Part shown: positions 34,099 through 47,374 of the stretch, piece by piece
Layout of the letters: every line of letters begins with the position of its first letter
How positions within the stretch are numbered: position 1 is the first letter of the stretch
Assembly (NCBI GenBank): GCA_023630585.1
Contig: CM042539.1
Coordinates: forward strand, 10,867,755-10,931,754
Length of the DNA stretch: 64,000 nt
Reading direction: 5' to 3'
From: Cranoglanis bouderius
Lineage: Eukaryota; Chordata; Actinopteri; Siluriformes; Cranoglanididae
Translations under genes and position numbers: made by a program
The notes under the pieces: model-generated
Database searches by the model: none
Told to the model about the DNA's origin: nothing
The model's input: the letters and a program-made list of their open reading frames with translations, nothing else

Positions 34099-35244
34099 GC
34101 AAAGGGTGTACTGCTTTGACAATCGGTTTAAGGGTTGCCTAGACTAGTCGACTAATACATTCACTAGTCACTCTTGTGGAGATGAGTACTTTGCTGAGAA
34201 ATGTACTCAATTACTTTGAAAATATTTCAGATTAGTTGAATTTAAGTCTACAGTCAACTGCACAAGATTGTTTTTAAAATTTATTTTGCTTTAACGCTTT
34301 AATGTTTAACCTGATCACTTTCATATGGGTCTGTACAGTATGAATAGTACAGGTGTGCATTTTTAAAATCCTCCTGACCTTGTCCTTTAAAGCTAAATAA
34401 AGAAGAAAATAAATCGGCTAGTTTAGAGTCTGTCATTGGTTTGATTCTCAGGTCATTATCAGGCTGGATTAGGCTGTAAAAACACAGATGCTGCTGCAGA
34501 CATCCAAGGAAGGCTGCTCATTGAGCTATGTTGAGCTGCTCATTGGGCTCTGTTGAAGGACATGAGCTTCTGTGCTGCGCACTCTCATGCGCAATGTCAT
34601 GGTTACAGCACAGCCAAGAGGGTGTCCACACGAGCCTAAAATACACTGAAGCTGTACATGTAATCTGTAGCCTGTATATGGCTCTTAATTGAAGTATGGT
34701 TTGTTACAGCACTTGCTGTTGTTTATATTCTGAATTCATTTGTAATTATGGACAAGACAACACATCAACTAGTCACTACTTTTTGATTTACTGAAATATG
34801 ACAGTGAACATAATTTACGTTTGGGATGTGGAGAGATGGAAACGCACACTACATCATCACTTCCAAACACTGTGTCCCCTCTGTCACATCCTCTCTTAAT
34901 TCACACCTTGACAGCAACACTTCCCACACACTGTGTTATCTGTGATACACAGGTGTTTGAGATTTTTCCTCCTTATAGGTTTCATAATGAACAAATACTC
35001 ACATAAACAAGTATTGACATAAACACAGGAAGTACTACCATCTCTATCAGTCAGGAAGCGAACAGATTCTAGAATTATACTGAGGATTCAACAGCTGCAA
35101 TAAGTAATCTAGAACTGTACAGAGTATTCTAGAAACACTGGACGCTAAAGCTGGGTTAATGAGCCGCACAACAATTGTAACCCTTAAATACATTGATCAA
35201 TCGATCATTATTACATATTCGGGTCTTTAGTGACCCGGAATGTA

Positions 35245-35245
<1 letters not shown>
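34099..35245. other. Intergenic, no feature seen
   Basis: No exon, transposon end or tandem repeat was recognised. Confidence 0.5.

Positions 35246-35246
<1 letters not shown>

Positions 35247-35337
<91 letters not shown>
35247..35337. repeat. (TA)n microsatellite
   Basis: An uninterrupted TA run just before the TCTAGA-rich minisatellite. Confidence 0.97.
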
Positions 35338-35339
<2 letters not shown>

Positions 35340-36551
35340 ACATTAAACATCCACACAAGAGGAGTCTAGAGTTGCACTGAGGATTTTAGAATGATACTGA
35401 TACTAAAGCCAAACTGAAGATACACCTATAATCTATAACCACAATGACAGTTGTACTGTGACAGTGAGAATTCTAGACACACAGTGAGGTGTCAAGAACC
35501 ACACCGATGATTCTACAATGGCACTGTGAAGTCTAGAGCTGCGCTGCAGAATCTAGAATCACATTGAAGTTTGCACAATGACAGTGAAGACTGAGCCACA
35601 CAAGAGGAGTCTAGAGCCACAATGAGGATTCTTGAACCACACAGAGGAGTCTAGGATCATAGGGAAGTTTACACAATGACAACAAGGATTCTAGAAGTCT
35701 AGAGCCACAATGAGGATTCTAGGACAACAATGATGATTCTACAATGACCCTAAGAGATCTAGAGGGGCAGTAAGGAGTCTAAAAACACTGATGATTCTAA
35801 AATGATACTGAAAATTCTAGAGATATACTGGGGATTCTAGTACAACAACAATGTTTGTACAATAATGCTGGGAATTCCAGAGACACACTGAGGTTTCCAG
35901 AACCACATTGAGGATTCTACAATGACACTGAGAATTCTAGAGGTACACTGAGGATTCCAGAACCATACTGTTGACTGAACAATAACATTGGGAGTTCTAG
36001 AGACACACTGAGGTTTCCAAAACCACACCGATGATTCTACAATGGCACTGTGAAGTCTAGAGCTGCACTGAGGAATCTAGAATCACAATGAAGTTTGCAC
36101 AATGACAATGAGGATTCTAGAGCCACACAAGAGGAGTCTAGAGTTGCACTGAGGATTCTAGAACCACACAGAGGAGTCTAGGATCATACTGAGGATTCTA
36201 GAATGACACAGAGGATAGTAGAGCCAAACTGAAGCCTCTATAACCACAATGAGAGTTCTACTGTGACAGAGAGAATACTAGACACACAGTGAGGATTCTA
36301 GGACAACAATGATGATTCTACAATGACTCTAAGAGTCCTAGAGGGGCAGTAAGGATTCTAAAACCACAGTGATGATTCTAAATTGACACTGAGAATACTA
36401 GATTCTAGAACCACACCGAGGATTCTACAATGACACTGAAAATTCTAGAGGTACACTGAGGATTCTAATACCACACTAATGTTTGTACAATAACACTGGA
36501 AATTCTAGAGACACACTGAGGTTTCAAGAACCACACCAGTGATTCTACATT

Positions 36552-36946
36552 GGCACTCTAACACCCAGCCCAAACATTTCCCTTTCTGATGGCCAGGGGG
36601 CACCCTTCCCTGAGTTCTGATTCACTTCTTCAGGTGCTCCCCTCATTTCCTGTCTGAACTCTTTAAAAAGCACATGGACCTGTCACTTAATGTGAAGCTT
36701 TACAGTTGGCCTGTCACTCTGAGCCATGATTTTCTCTGGATTGATTTGTCTGTATAGCACTTTGTTTTTGATATCTGTTTTTTTTTTTTTTTTTTTTTTT
36801 TACTCTCCGGATTTTGTATTTTGTTTTTATTGTGTTTTTGTGCTATTCTGGCTTTTGACCCTGGGTTGTGTTTTGAGTTTCCCTTTCATCATGGAACTCT
36901 TTGCAAATGGATCCCTACTCTGTGTCTGAGTCGCCTTTGTTAGAGG
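36552..36946 (+). mobile_element. Insert in the minisatellite, retroelement-type repeat
   Basis: A non-minisatellite block begins near CTAACACCCAGCCCAAACAT. It contains GATGGCCAGGGGGCACCC, a T tract, and TTTTGACCCTGGGTTGTG, and ends CTCTTTGCAAATGGATCCCT. The sequence is typical of a fish dispersed repeat; its class is unsure. Confidence 0.6.
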
Positions 36947-37173
36947 CACTGAGAAATCTAGAACAACAGTGAAGTTTCTACAATGACAGTGAGATTTCTA
37001 GTGGCGGACAGAAGACTCTAGAGCCGCACTGAGTTTTTTAGAATGACACTGAGGATTCTAGAACCTCGAAAAATTTGACAGTAAGAATTCTAGAGGTGCA
37101 CTGAGCCTTCTAGTACCACACTGAGAACTCTAGAGCTGTTCTAAGAATTATACAACCAAACTGACGATTCAAC

Positions 37174-37837
37174 AGTAACCATGTTTTCATCCAAATTGTG
37201 AATTTAACTTATGTGAAAAATTGAAATATCACACAAAACCTTTGCAAATAAAGCACCGTTTCCATCCCATGTGCTCATGGCGCAAAGTATCAATGCAAAT
37301 GGAAGCTGCTGCAACCAGGGAAGCCACTGTGGCACTTTCTTCCAATTACTTCAGAGCGCGCAGATGAAGCGCTATCACAAACCTCATGTTATCTTGCAAT
37401 TGGAGGCGGATACATGATATTTGGGATCGGAATCGTGTGCGACAGTTCTGGGAGGTAATTATACCAAATCATTTCGATGACAGACTCTGGCTAAGGCACT
37501 GTTTATACATTGTGCTGTATAAGTTGGCCACATGCGATGAATAGCCAGTCACATCAGCCAATTATTCAGTTCCATGATTTCTTGATTGATGTAAAGTCAC
37601 GTGACTTTTTTTGATGCACATTTATTCGGTAAATGCGTTTCCATCGTAGTTTATGCGCATGTTTTCTTATCAAATAAAAAAAATTATCTGCCTCAGTTGA
37701 GTACATACGTTTTTTATGCGCATTTTGGAGATTTTATTCGCATCTGGTGTTTCCATCCAGCGTTTTTAAATTTTTTTTTTTTTTTGCGAGATATCCCAAA
37801 ATTCACATAAAAATATGTGGATGGAAACGTGGCTACT
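37174..37837. mobile_element. MITE in the minisatellite
   Basis: The left end AGTAACCATGTTTTCATCCA and the right end TGGATGGAAACGTGGCTACT form imperfect inverted repeats. The sequence inside does not resemble the minisatellite. There is no open frame of note. Confidence 0.75.
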
Positions 37838-38169
37838 GACACTGAGAATTCTAGAGGTGCACTGAGGAATCTAGAGCCATAATGATAATTCTATAAAGAT
37901 TCAAACCCTTTAGCACAAGGATTGTAGAACCTTCACACTGAAGATTCTAGAATATTCACACTGAGCATTCTACAGCTTTTACAGTGAGGATTCTATAACT
38001 TTACTGACAATTCTAGGATTGCAAGGATTCTAGAGCTTTTATTCTGCACATATTTATCACAGAAAACAGATGACAGCATGAAATACGTGCTGTAGAGTGT
38101 AGAGGTTGTAGAAGTTGATGGATGTGTTGTGTGAAGCATCAGCTGCACATGAATCTTGCCTGCAGTAAA

Positions 38170-39122
<953 letters not shown>

Positions 39123-39814
39123 TTCTCAAACAAAAGATTCCATCATTGTGATCTGACAGAACAGAACATTCGAACAGTTACAGTGTAACGTTATGAGATT
39201 TGAAATTAAACTCTGCATTCTACTGTAGATCCTTGTGAGGCTTTGCTCTATGTGCTATACGGTGGTAATGATATTTCAGGGTAGGGAACAGGTACCAAAG
39301 CAGGATCTCAGATGATGGATTTGCGGTTTGTTTTTTCATTAAGGCATGGTAACTTCTTTAATCGAACTCTAATGTTTTGCACTAAGTGGAAATTTACAAT
39401 CATGGAATGGGACCTCTAATCATTAAACCACACCAGAACAGCTTACACATGACAATCGCCGCTTTTAAATGGTTTAAAATCCAGTAAGGGCAGCCTTAGA
39501 TTTTTTTTTTTTGGTGATTCCAAAGATTTAATACCACAGTGTCTTCTGTTGGCTCTGCTCCAGGTCAGCCGTAACACATTTAGTGCCCTGGGAAGCTTCA
39601 CACCTTCACCCTTTTAAACCTCAAATACATGTGTCTTAAGCTTAAGCTTCAAATCAGTGCCTTTAATAATCAACGTGAATCTTCAGACCAGCAGAAGTTG
39701 TATCGCAGTTCATCAAAAAATCGTACATCTTTTCTCCTCAAGACCTTCCCCACGCTGTGCAAATAGTTGTCAGCTATTTGCCACTAAAAATACGATTACG
39801 CATAAACTTCATGG
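39123..39814. other. Intergenic, no feature seen
   Basis: Single-copy looking AT-rich DNA. Confidence 0.45.
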
Positions 39815-39945
39815 TTAGCACGTTGGCTTGTACCTCTGGGGTTGGGGGGGTTGACTCCTGCCTCTACACTGTGTGTACGAAGCTTGTGTGTTCTCCCCGT
39901 GCTTCCAGTACAGAAAATGAATGGATGGATGGATGGATGGATGGA
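39815..39945 (+). mobile_element. Internally deleted copy of a (TGGA)n-tailed SINE-like repeat
   Basis: GTTAGCACGTTGGCTTGTAC then TTGACTCCTGCC looks like a tRNA-like head. GTGTGTTCTCCCCGTGCTTC matches the family body, and it ends in (TGGA)n. The longer relative is at 43759-44080. Confidence 0.65.
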
Positions 39946-40912
39946 TAACAGTATTTCTGAATTATGCTTTAACCATTTAAAATAATCAATGAATTATTTA
40001 AAACCCTCTAATCAGCCATTTATGTAGCATATTTGGAAGGAGTCTCCAGTGTCAGCGCTGTGTAACAGTCACAGGTAATGCTGTAACTTTAAGTATTACA
40101 TTACAATTACATTACATTCAGGAAAGAATTTTAAAAAAAAGGCTTGTGAGGGAATTGCTGTTTATAGCTATAATAATGTAAGATATAACTTGTTTTACAG
40201 CATTAAGTATAACAATAATTTGATAAAATATACAACATTTGAATTAAAATTGAAAAAGGTTAGTGATTTAAAAAAAAAAAAAAATTGCTGTTGTATAATT
40301 TATTTTACTACAACAGCCTGCCCTGAAATGTTTTATTCCTTCTTTAAATATGAAGGCAGAATTGTTGTAAACAGTTCTACGACTATTGTGCAAATTAGTT
40401 GAAAGAGCCTACAAGATTCTGATGCTTCTTCGACAGGCTAGGACTACTGTATATAGAGGACATAACTGTAGCATTTGGATGATTTGCACGGACAAATCCT
40501 GTCCTGAGAAAACAATCCTCAACAGAAAAATCCAAACTCACTTATAATGGAGGGCATGTTATAATGTAAGGGCAGTTATTTTATGAATTCAAATAGCCAA
40601 TTGTAAGATGACGCAACACTACAAATGTTATGCTACGTTTCTGTAATGTTATGTTAAGTTTCTGTTAGTATTATCCAATTATCCAACACTGAAGACAGTG
40701 AAATGCAATTCCTGTTACTTACACTTTCCCAAAGGTACAATCACAACTCTATCATGCACCCATATAAGACCCGTATTACTATGTTGGTAACGCATAATAA
40801 TATATTCTCTCTGAAAATGCAGTCCTATCTCTAATGAGAAACGATACAGATTTGGAGTTTGACAAATACCTATAATTGCATTAATACCTTTAACTGGAAT
40901 GCCTTTAATCCG

Positions 40913-41440
40913 CCCCTCCAGGATTTCACGATTTTGTGAAAGAAATTAACGCAAAATCAAACAAACGCCGCAGTATCCGGAGGAGCTTGCGATTTTTCAG
41001 AATTACCGCAGATTTTCCATGGATTTGGGCCAAGACGCGTCATTTGACGTCATCACAACGCAAATTCAGTCAAAGCCCTCTTTGATTCATGCGCGTAGAA
41101 CACGAGTACAGCTAAAACAGTCCGTACAGGATTTCACAGAGTTTTTCGTGATTGTTGCGGCCAAAAATGCTTGACTTTGCCGCAACTTGCAGAGTTTTTT
41201 TTTTTTTTTTGCGGAAAACTACTTGAATCCGCGAAATTGCAATTGCACTAAATTGTTTTGCACATTCTTTCACAGTGATGTTTGCTGGTAACTGAGACAT
41301 TTTAGCAGTCCCTCCTGGATTTTGCGATTATGTGATCGCAGAAATGAACGCAAAATCAAGCAAACCTTTTCCAAATCAAACGTTTTTTTTTGTTCACAAA
41401 AAAAAAAAAAAAAAAAAAAAACTCTGTACGGACTGTTTAA
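40913..41440. mobile_element. Composite copy of the CAGTCC-type MITE
   Basis: CCCTCCAGGATTTCACG starts a left half like that at 33148. CAGTCCGTACAGGATTTCAC (41119) starts a second end. A third end (CAGTCCCTCCTGGATTTTGC) occurs at 41314, and GTACGGACTG at 41428. This suggests two nested or tandem copies. Confidence 0.65.
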
Positions 41441-41891
41441 TCGAATACAAAGTGTCCTACAAAAAATATATCTTTCACATAAACTTTGATTGACTAAATT
41501 CAACAACTGCCCTTAGGCTTTTTATTACACTAGTTGAGTTTTGCGTGAACAAGTGTTACATTCTTTCGTCAGTTCAGAAAAAAATATGACCAAATTCTTG
41601 TTTGTGGTAATCGATACATTCATACACCACAGATGCAGTAAACAGAGATAAGGCTAAAATACTGGAGTATTCCTTTAAAGTGCATATTTATAACACTGTT
41701 AATATCCAGATGATGTATAAGAACTGCTGAGAAAGGAAGTGTGATTGAGACAGAGCCAATGACTGTTGCGCTTACACTGAGAACTGGATATAGTGTTTTG
41801 CAATATGAGTCAAGGAAAGTAAAGGGTATGTGCATTGAGACACAATGCATAAGTCAGAGAACACATTATGTTCTCTGTATAGCAATTCAAA

Positions 41892-41946
<55 letters not shown>

Positions 41947-42010
41947 GGCTGTAGTCAAACTGCTGGCTTTGATGTGCTTCTCTTTCTCTCCACACTGTGG
42001 TGCAGCTTCA

Positions 42011-42047
<37 letters not shown>

Positions 42048-42262
42048 GCACGCACACACACACCCTCCCTCACACACATACACACACACATTCTCTCTCA
42101 GTCAGCAGATGGATGCAGCTTTGCTCTCGTGCACACTCTTTTTTTTGTTGTTGTTGTGGCTCAAACGTTTCTCTTTAATGGAGATTTGCATGGAAAGCAC
42201 TGAAGATTAATCTGCTCTAGGAAAATATCCCTTCTTCCTTTCTCTGTCTTTCTATTTATCTA

Positions 42263-42299
<37 letters not shown>

Positions 42300-42377
42300 T
42301 CCTCTATCTATCCATCTCTCTTAGCTGCTTGTGTGAAGACGGTTTGCATGCCAAAGCTGCTTTACTTCAGAAAGGTA

Positions 42378-42413
<36 letters not shown>
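41892..42413. repeat. Cluster of (GT)n, (CT)n and (CA)n microsatellites
   Basis: GT at 41892-41945, CT at 42008-42048, CA around 42052-42090, CT at 42262-42298 and 42380-42413. The cluster lies around the possible 5' exon ending at 42374. Confidence 0.9.
42329..42374 (+). other. Possible upstream non-coding exon of kcnb2
   Basis: Sequence ending TTACTTCAGAAAG and followed by GTAAGAT is a strong 5' splice site in non-repetitive DNA between CT arrays. It could join the acceptor at 46374. No transcript evidence is available from sequence alone; the 5' boundary is arbitrary. Confidence 0.3.
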
Positions 42414-42420
<7 letters not shown>

Positions 42421-43014
42421 CACACACACACATGTTGCTATATATCCTCTGTCGCTGTACAATAATGACACTGATGAAGCTTCATGTGGATCTGTCATGA
42501 TGTCCAGGCTGAGTTACTGCACCTTTACTGGTGTTTTATTGAAGTCTCAAAGTGTGAGTGTGATTGTAAAATGCTATCATGATCAGATATCCTGTGTGTT
42601 CATCTAGACAAGAGTAAGAGCAACAGTTTGCGTCAGAGCTGCAGTAGGACATCAATTACAAGCTGTACATGAGAATGAAATGATCATAAAGAGTGTCAAC
42701 ACCATTTGTATCGGATTCACTCATATCACTGAATTAATTCTTACAGAACTTGATTAAACTCCTCCAGTGTTAATTTAGTGAATTAAACACTGTAACTACG
42801 GTGTTGAATTAACCCTTGTAGTGCTTATTAACACCTATTACATGAATCAATTCCTCCACACTTGAAATAAATCATACTGTACGATACTGAATTATCTTTA
42901 CGTTTTGAACTTTCAGATTTAAATGAAATAATTTAATAATGAATAAATGAGCACACAGGGTGTTGAATTAATGGCTGCATAATATAAATGATTAATTATA
43001 GTGTTAATTAGCCC

Positions 43015-43447
43015 CATAAACCAGGCTTATATTTCTCTGAAAGGAGTATAAACACCGAATGGTTTTCCGTTCATAAAAGCTTCCGAACATATCCTCCAAA
43101 GAACCCTTGAGGAACCTTTTTTTTTTTTTTCTACGAGTGTAATTAATGAATAATTCATAGTAGTTACTGAGTAATATGTTTTAAGATAGACAGTCTAAGG
43201 AGTTATCACCCACACTGCTGATTAAATTTGAACTTGAATTAAAATGCACGGTGTTTGATTAATGTATATAATGTTAATTATCCCATTTCCAGGTCCAGAC
43301 TTACTGTAGATTTCTCTGAAAGCAGTAGAACCATACAACAAATGGTTTCCCTTTCATAACAGCTTCCAAATATAAGAAAGTGTATACGCATTTAAGTAAC
43401 AATTTAGTAAAGGTGGAACTGTAAATAACCTCGAGGAACCTTTTTTT
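43015..43447. repeat. Diverged direct duplication, period about 290 bp
   Basis: Both TTTCTCTGAAAGGAGTA to GAGGAACCTTTTTTT (43034-43132) and TTTCTCTGAAAGCAGTAG to GAGGAACCTTTTTTT (43311-43447) contain ATGGTTTTCC/ATGGTTTCCC and CATAAAAGCTTCC/CATAACAGCTTCC. The second copy carries a small extra segment. Confidence 0.6.
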
Positions 43448-43758
43448 AAAAAAAACAAAACAAAACAGTAGTAATAATAAGCTTTAATTGAGTTAACAGT
43501 GATGAATTAACTTGTTAACACGTATGGCGTTGAGGTGGTGAAATAACACACATACCGAAGAAATGAATTGACACTCAAGAGCTTAACACGTACTGCGGTC
43601 AATTAACTGTTGTAATATTGATGAGATCGATTACAATGTTGAATAAATGAACTCTTAAGTTACACTCATATTAAAACAGATTAATGATTTTTCCTGTATG
43701 TTTTTGTGTTTCCGCCTTCATTCAGAAATATTTCAAAACACAAATACACACGGTGTAT

Positions 43759-44080
43759 AGGCACGGTGGCTTAGTGGTTAGAGGTTGGGGGTTCAAATCC
43801 CACCTCCGTCCCGCCGTGTGTGTAGCTTGCATGTTCTCCCTGTGCTTCTGGGGTTTCCTCTGGGTGCTCTGGTTTCCTCCCCCAGTCCGAAGACATGCGT
43901 TGTAGGCTGACTGGCATTCCCAAATTGTCCAACGTGTGTGAATGTGTGTGAGGTTGTTCCCTGCGATGGACTGGCATGCCACCCAGGGCGTCCCCTACTT
44001 ATGCACCGAGTTCCCTGGGATAGGCTCCAGGCTCCCTGTGTAGGATAAGAGGTATGGAAAATGGGTGGATGGATGGATAA
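43759..44080 (+). mobile_element. SINE-like repeat with tRNA-like head and (TGGA)n tail
   Basis: The head has box A-like GGTGGCTTAGTGGTTAGAGG and box B-like GGGTTCAAATCCC. The body includes GCATGTTCTCCCTGTGCTTC and CCTGCGATGGACTGGCATGC. The end reads CCCTGTGTAGGATAAG, then a run of TGGA. Relatives lie at 39815, 58510, 59643 and 61605. Confidence 0.75.
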
Positions 44081-45309
44081 TTTGTATGGTGTCAAATTCA
44101 TTGTTACTACTTTCCTAACATAGAAGTCTATAAAGGTTCATGCCTTACAAAGATTTTTGTAGTGAATAGTAAATGCAGCAGTGATATACTGCAATGCTCA
44201 TTATTTATACTACATTTGGTCCTGACGATGCACTCTGATTGGCTGAATAAAATGCTCTACCAATGCAGTCTTCACCTGCTAGTCCATAACGGCGCAGCGA
44301 TCTAAAGTTTCACCCAGTTGTCAGTAGATTGTGAGTTTGAATCTTGAGGATCCCTGTGATGCAGCATGAGGTTCAGTTGGAAATGAATGGTTGCTGGGGT
44401 TGGTAGCTAGCGTATGATTTAGCTAGTGGTTGGGAAACTGGCTATGACTAAAGTAAATTAAAAAAAAAAAAGTATTGAATAAATTACTTAAAATAGAAAA
44501 TCCTAATGCCGAGTGCCCAAGATATAAGTATTATGGATTTATGTACACAGTTTACGCTTGTTTCACTGTGTTCCATGCCGAAGGAAGTTATTATGGCGTT
44601 ATTAGCCATATTTTTTTAAAGAACCTTGGCAGGCAGTACTTTTAAGATTTGTTGTTATCTTACATACATTTTTTTTTTATCACAGTGGCTAGCAAGTGGA
44701 CACTGGAACAACTGTGCTACTTTAGCTAGTTCGTATTAATCACAGAAAAACAAATTGACAAATGCAAAGTGTATTTCACTTACCATCGGTCAAAGGGTCA
44801 AAGGGACGGTTTTGTTACACAATGTTTGTCGAAACCTTCATAGAACACTGGTTCTGTGAACAGATTTATGGAATTGCCTTCACTGAGAAGGACACGTGAG
44901 GTTGCCTCAAATTCCATCGACATAGGACAGGCTTTATCTCAGGACTGCACAAATGCTGGCTACCTAGGGAGCTGCCTAGTGATTGGAACACAATATTTGT
45001 GTGGAAATAACAGCTACAGATTGAAATGAACTCATTACTGCTCCATTAACACCTAGCCTGTTTATTTTGTGCTAATTAGCTTGTATAAAGCCGGTGTATA
45101 CTGGACACTCAGTGGTCCTTTTAGCAGGTAAGCCTAACCTTTGTAGCTGTGCAGTTGGATCCTGTCATGGCAGTGCATGTCACTGCTGTGCTGTGAATGG
45201 TCAACAATCCAAACAATATTTGGCCAGCGGTCGTCCAGTGGTGGTCTCTTTCCATAAATTGTGCGAAGTAATCCATGAGCTAGTCAGTAATCGTGTGCAA
45301 TCGGGTGTT

Positions 45310-45430
45310 TCCAGCAACCAGTCACTGATCACCATTGTCTCCCAATGACGAATCGCTGATCATCCTTCATCTTCCAACAATCAATCACCGATCATCATTG
45401 TCCCCCAACGACCAATCACTGATCACCACT
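45310..45430. repeat. Short minisatellite, unit about 33 bp, 3-4 copies
   Basis: Units with the core CAATCACTGATCACCATTGT and variants (ACGAATCGCTGATCATCCTT, CAATCACCGATCATCATTGT). Confidence 0.8.
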
Positions 45431-45545
45431 GTTTGTCCCATCCACGCTATTCTTTGTTAGTTGTGTCTATTTCCTGACTATTCAATACCACGGCATCTTT
45501 CTCTCCGCATTATCAATACAAAATGTAATATTATGTAAATACATA

Positions 45546-46063
45546 CACTATATGGCCAAAAGTTTGTGGACACCTGACCATCACACCCATATGTGCTTGT
45601 TGAACATCCCATTCGAGATTTAGTCCCCCCTTTGCTGTTATAATAAGCTCCACTCTTCTGGGAGTTCCACTAGATTTTGGAGCGTGGCTGTGGGGATTTG
45701 TGTTCATTCAGCCACAAGAGCATTAGTGAGTTTAGGCACTGGTGTCAGGTGAGGAGGCCTGGGGTGCAGTCGGTGATCCAATTCATCCCAAAGGTGTTCA
45801 GTGGGGTCGTGGTCAGGGCTCTGTGAAGGTCACTCGAGTTCTTCCACTCCGACCTTGGCAAACCATGTCTTCATGGAGCTCGCTTTGTGCACAGGGGCAT
45901 TATCATGCTGGAAGATGTTTGTTCCCCTTAGTTCCAGTGAAGGGAAACTGGAATGCCACAGGATACAAAGACATCCTATACAGTTGTGTGCTTCCAACTT
46001 AGTGGCACAACATTACATATGGGTGCGATGTTCAGGTGTTCACAAACTTTTAGCCATATAGTG
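45546..46063. mobile_element. Tc1-type MITE
   Basis: A 518-bp element flanked by TA. The left end CACTATATGGCCAAAAGTTT and the right end AACTTTTAGCCATATAGTG are inverted repeats of a common fish non-autonomous Tc1-like family. It has no transposase and lies just upstream of kcnb2. Confidence 0.88.
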
Positions 46064-46373
46064 TAGTTAGTCTGTGATGCCATGACCAAAGCTGACTTCT
46101 TTCTATAAGAACTAAGTAATACTCAGTTATTTTGTATTGTATTCTATTTATTTATTTTGATATGCAAATAATCAGTGAATATGCAAATTAATCTATGATG
46201 TCATCTGTCGACTTCTACCCGCTCTTTGAGCATGCATTAGCTACTTTCCCCTTAAAAAGAGCTGGTGACTGATTGTGTGTTAATTCAGTACACTGTTGTT
46301 AATTCAACTGTGCCTACAGTGAATTCAATTATTAACATTCAGTAAATTATTTTCACTTTTTTGTTCCTTGCAG

Positions 46374-46792
46374 TCCTGGAGGCGCGCGTGTAAAGAGGAT
46401 CCGACATAGACTGGATCACCTTTTTGTATCTATCTGTCTCTTCTGGCAAGAATTGCTCATCCATGTTTCCAGTTTGGCTGATGGATAACCAGAAGAATAC
46501 GACACAACCTGGTACATAGCTATAATGTTATTTTTTTCAGTTTAAGTTACGAATTGCACACAGGGAAGAACTGCTTTTAATCAAATCATTTTTCGGAGTG
46601 CACGATATGGCGCATCCTAGTCGGTCTAGGAGTTGCAAAAGCGAGCTCGCGCTCCTCCAGGTTGATTAGCTGCCACTGGATTCCGTTATTATAAAATATA
46701 AAGTCCAAACCCGTTTTTTAATCCGTTATAAACAACTCTTTTTGTATCCAGTCTTTTTATTATTATTATTATTTTTTTATTGTGAGTGAACC
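46374..46792 (+). other. kcnb2: kcnb2 5' untranslated region (predicted)
   Basis: A strong acceptor, TTTTTTGTTCCTTGCAG, ends at 46373 and is followed by CG-rich sequence (TCCTGGAGGCGCGCG) unlike the AT-rich surroundings. The simplest reading is that the exon runs from here into the coding region. Upstream ATGs occur (for example at 46607), so the leader may be translationally restrictive. Confidence 0.55.
46607..46669 (+). other. Upstream ORF that is a diverged copy of the kcnb2 start
   Basis: A 20-codon frame, MAHPSRSRSCKSELALLQVD, begins 186 bases before the kcnb2 ATG. Its DNA aligns over about 52 bases with the start of the coding region: both have ATGGCG, AGTCGGTCT, GGAGTT and GCTCGCGCTC, with about ten differences and one gap. 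The frame differs because of the gap. It lies in the predicted leader. Confidence 0.7.
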
Positions 46793-47374
46793 ATGGCGGA
46801 TAAAGTCGGTCTCGGAGTTCCAAAAACAGGCTCGCGCTCATCCTCGTCGCTTCCTCCGGACCCGATCGAGATCATCCGCACCAAAGCCCGCGCCAGAAGA
46901 GTGCGGATCAACGTGGGAGGCCTGAACCACGAGGTGCTATGGCGGACTCTGGACCGACTCCCGCGCACGCGTCTGGGCAAGCTGCGCGACTGCAACACGC
47001 ACGAGTCGCTCATGGAGGTGTGCGACGATTACAGCCTGAACGAGAACGAGTACTTCTTCGACCGGCATCCCGGCGCGTTCACGAGCATCCTGAACTTCTA
47101 TCGCACTGGGAAGCTGCACATGATGGAGGAGATGTGCGCGCTCTCGTTCGGACAGGAGCTCGATTACTGGGGTATTGATGAGATTTACCTGGAGTCGTGC
47201 TGCCAGGCGCGCTATCATCAGAAAAAGGAGCAGATGAACGAGGAGCTGCGGAGGGAAGCGGAGACACTGCGCGAGAGGGACGGAGAGGGGGAGTTTGACC
47301 ACTCCTGCTGTCCTGATAAGAGGAAGAAACTCTGGGATCTTCTGGAGAAGCCCAGCTCCTCAGTCGCTGCTAAG
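46793..47374 (+). CDS. kcnb2: kcnb2 first coding exon (Kv2.2 N-terminus and T1 domain)
   Basis: It encodes the first 194 residues of a Shab-type delayed-rectifier potassium channel alpha subunit; the family protein is about 900 residues. The T1 tetramerisation domain spans about residues 36-140: INVGGLNHEVLWRTLDRLPR, then DYSLNENEYFFDRHPGAF and GQELDYWGIDEIYLESCC. The zinc-binding motif HX5CX20CC is complete (H109, C115, C136, C137). GGLNHE, NENE, GQELDYW and PDKRKKLW favour Kv2.2 over Kv2.1. The start has a strong context (ACCATGG). The exon ends SSVAAK just before S1, at donor GTAAGA, the usual place. S1-S6 lie past the window. Confidence 0.97.

Larger units (their letters stand above)
35349..38040. 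repeat. TCTAGA-rich minisatellite, interrupted twice
   Basis: The array is a diverged repeat of units of about 20-25 bp, with consensus GAGGATTCTAGAACCACACT alternating with variants such as GATTCTACAATGACACT. The repeated core TTCTAGA makes XbaI-like TCTAGA or near matches appear dozens of times. It occupies 35349-36551, 36947-37173 and 37838-38040, broken by two inserted elements. It has no coding frame. Confidence 0.92.

Noticed and set aside
46937..47302. Antisense ORF over the kcnb2 exon
   Set aside because: A GC-rich shadow of the T1 domain coding strand without homology of its own.
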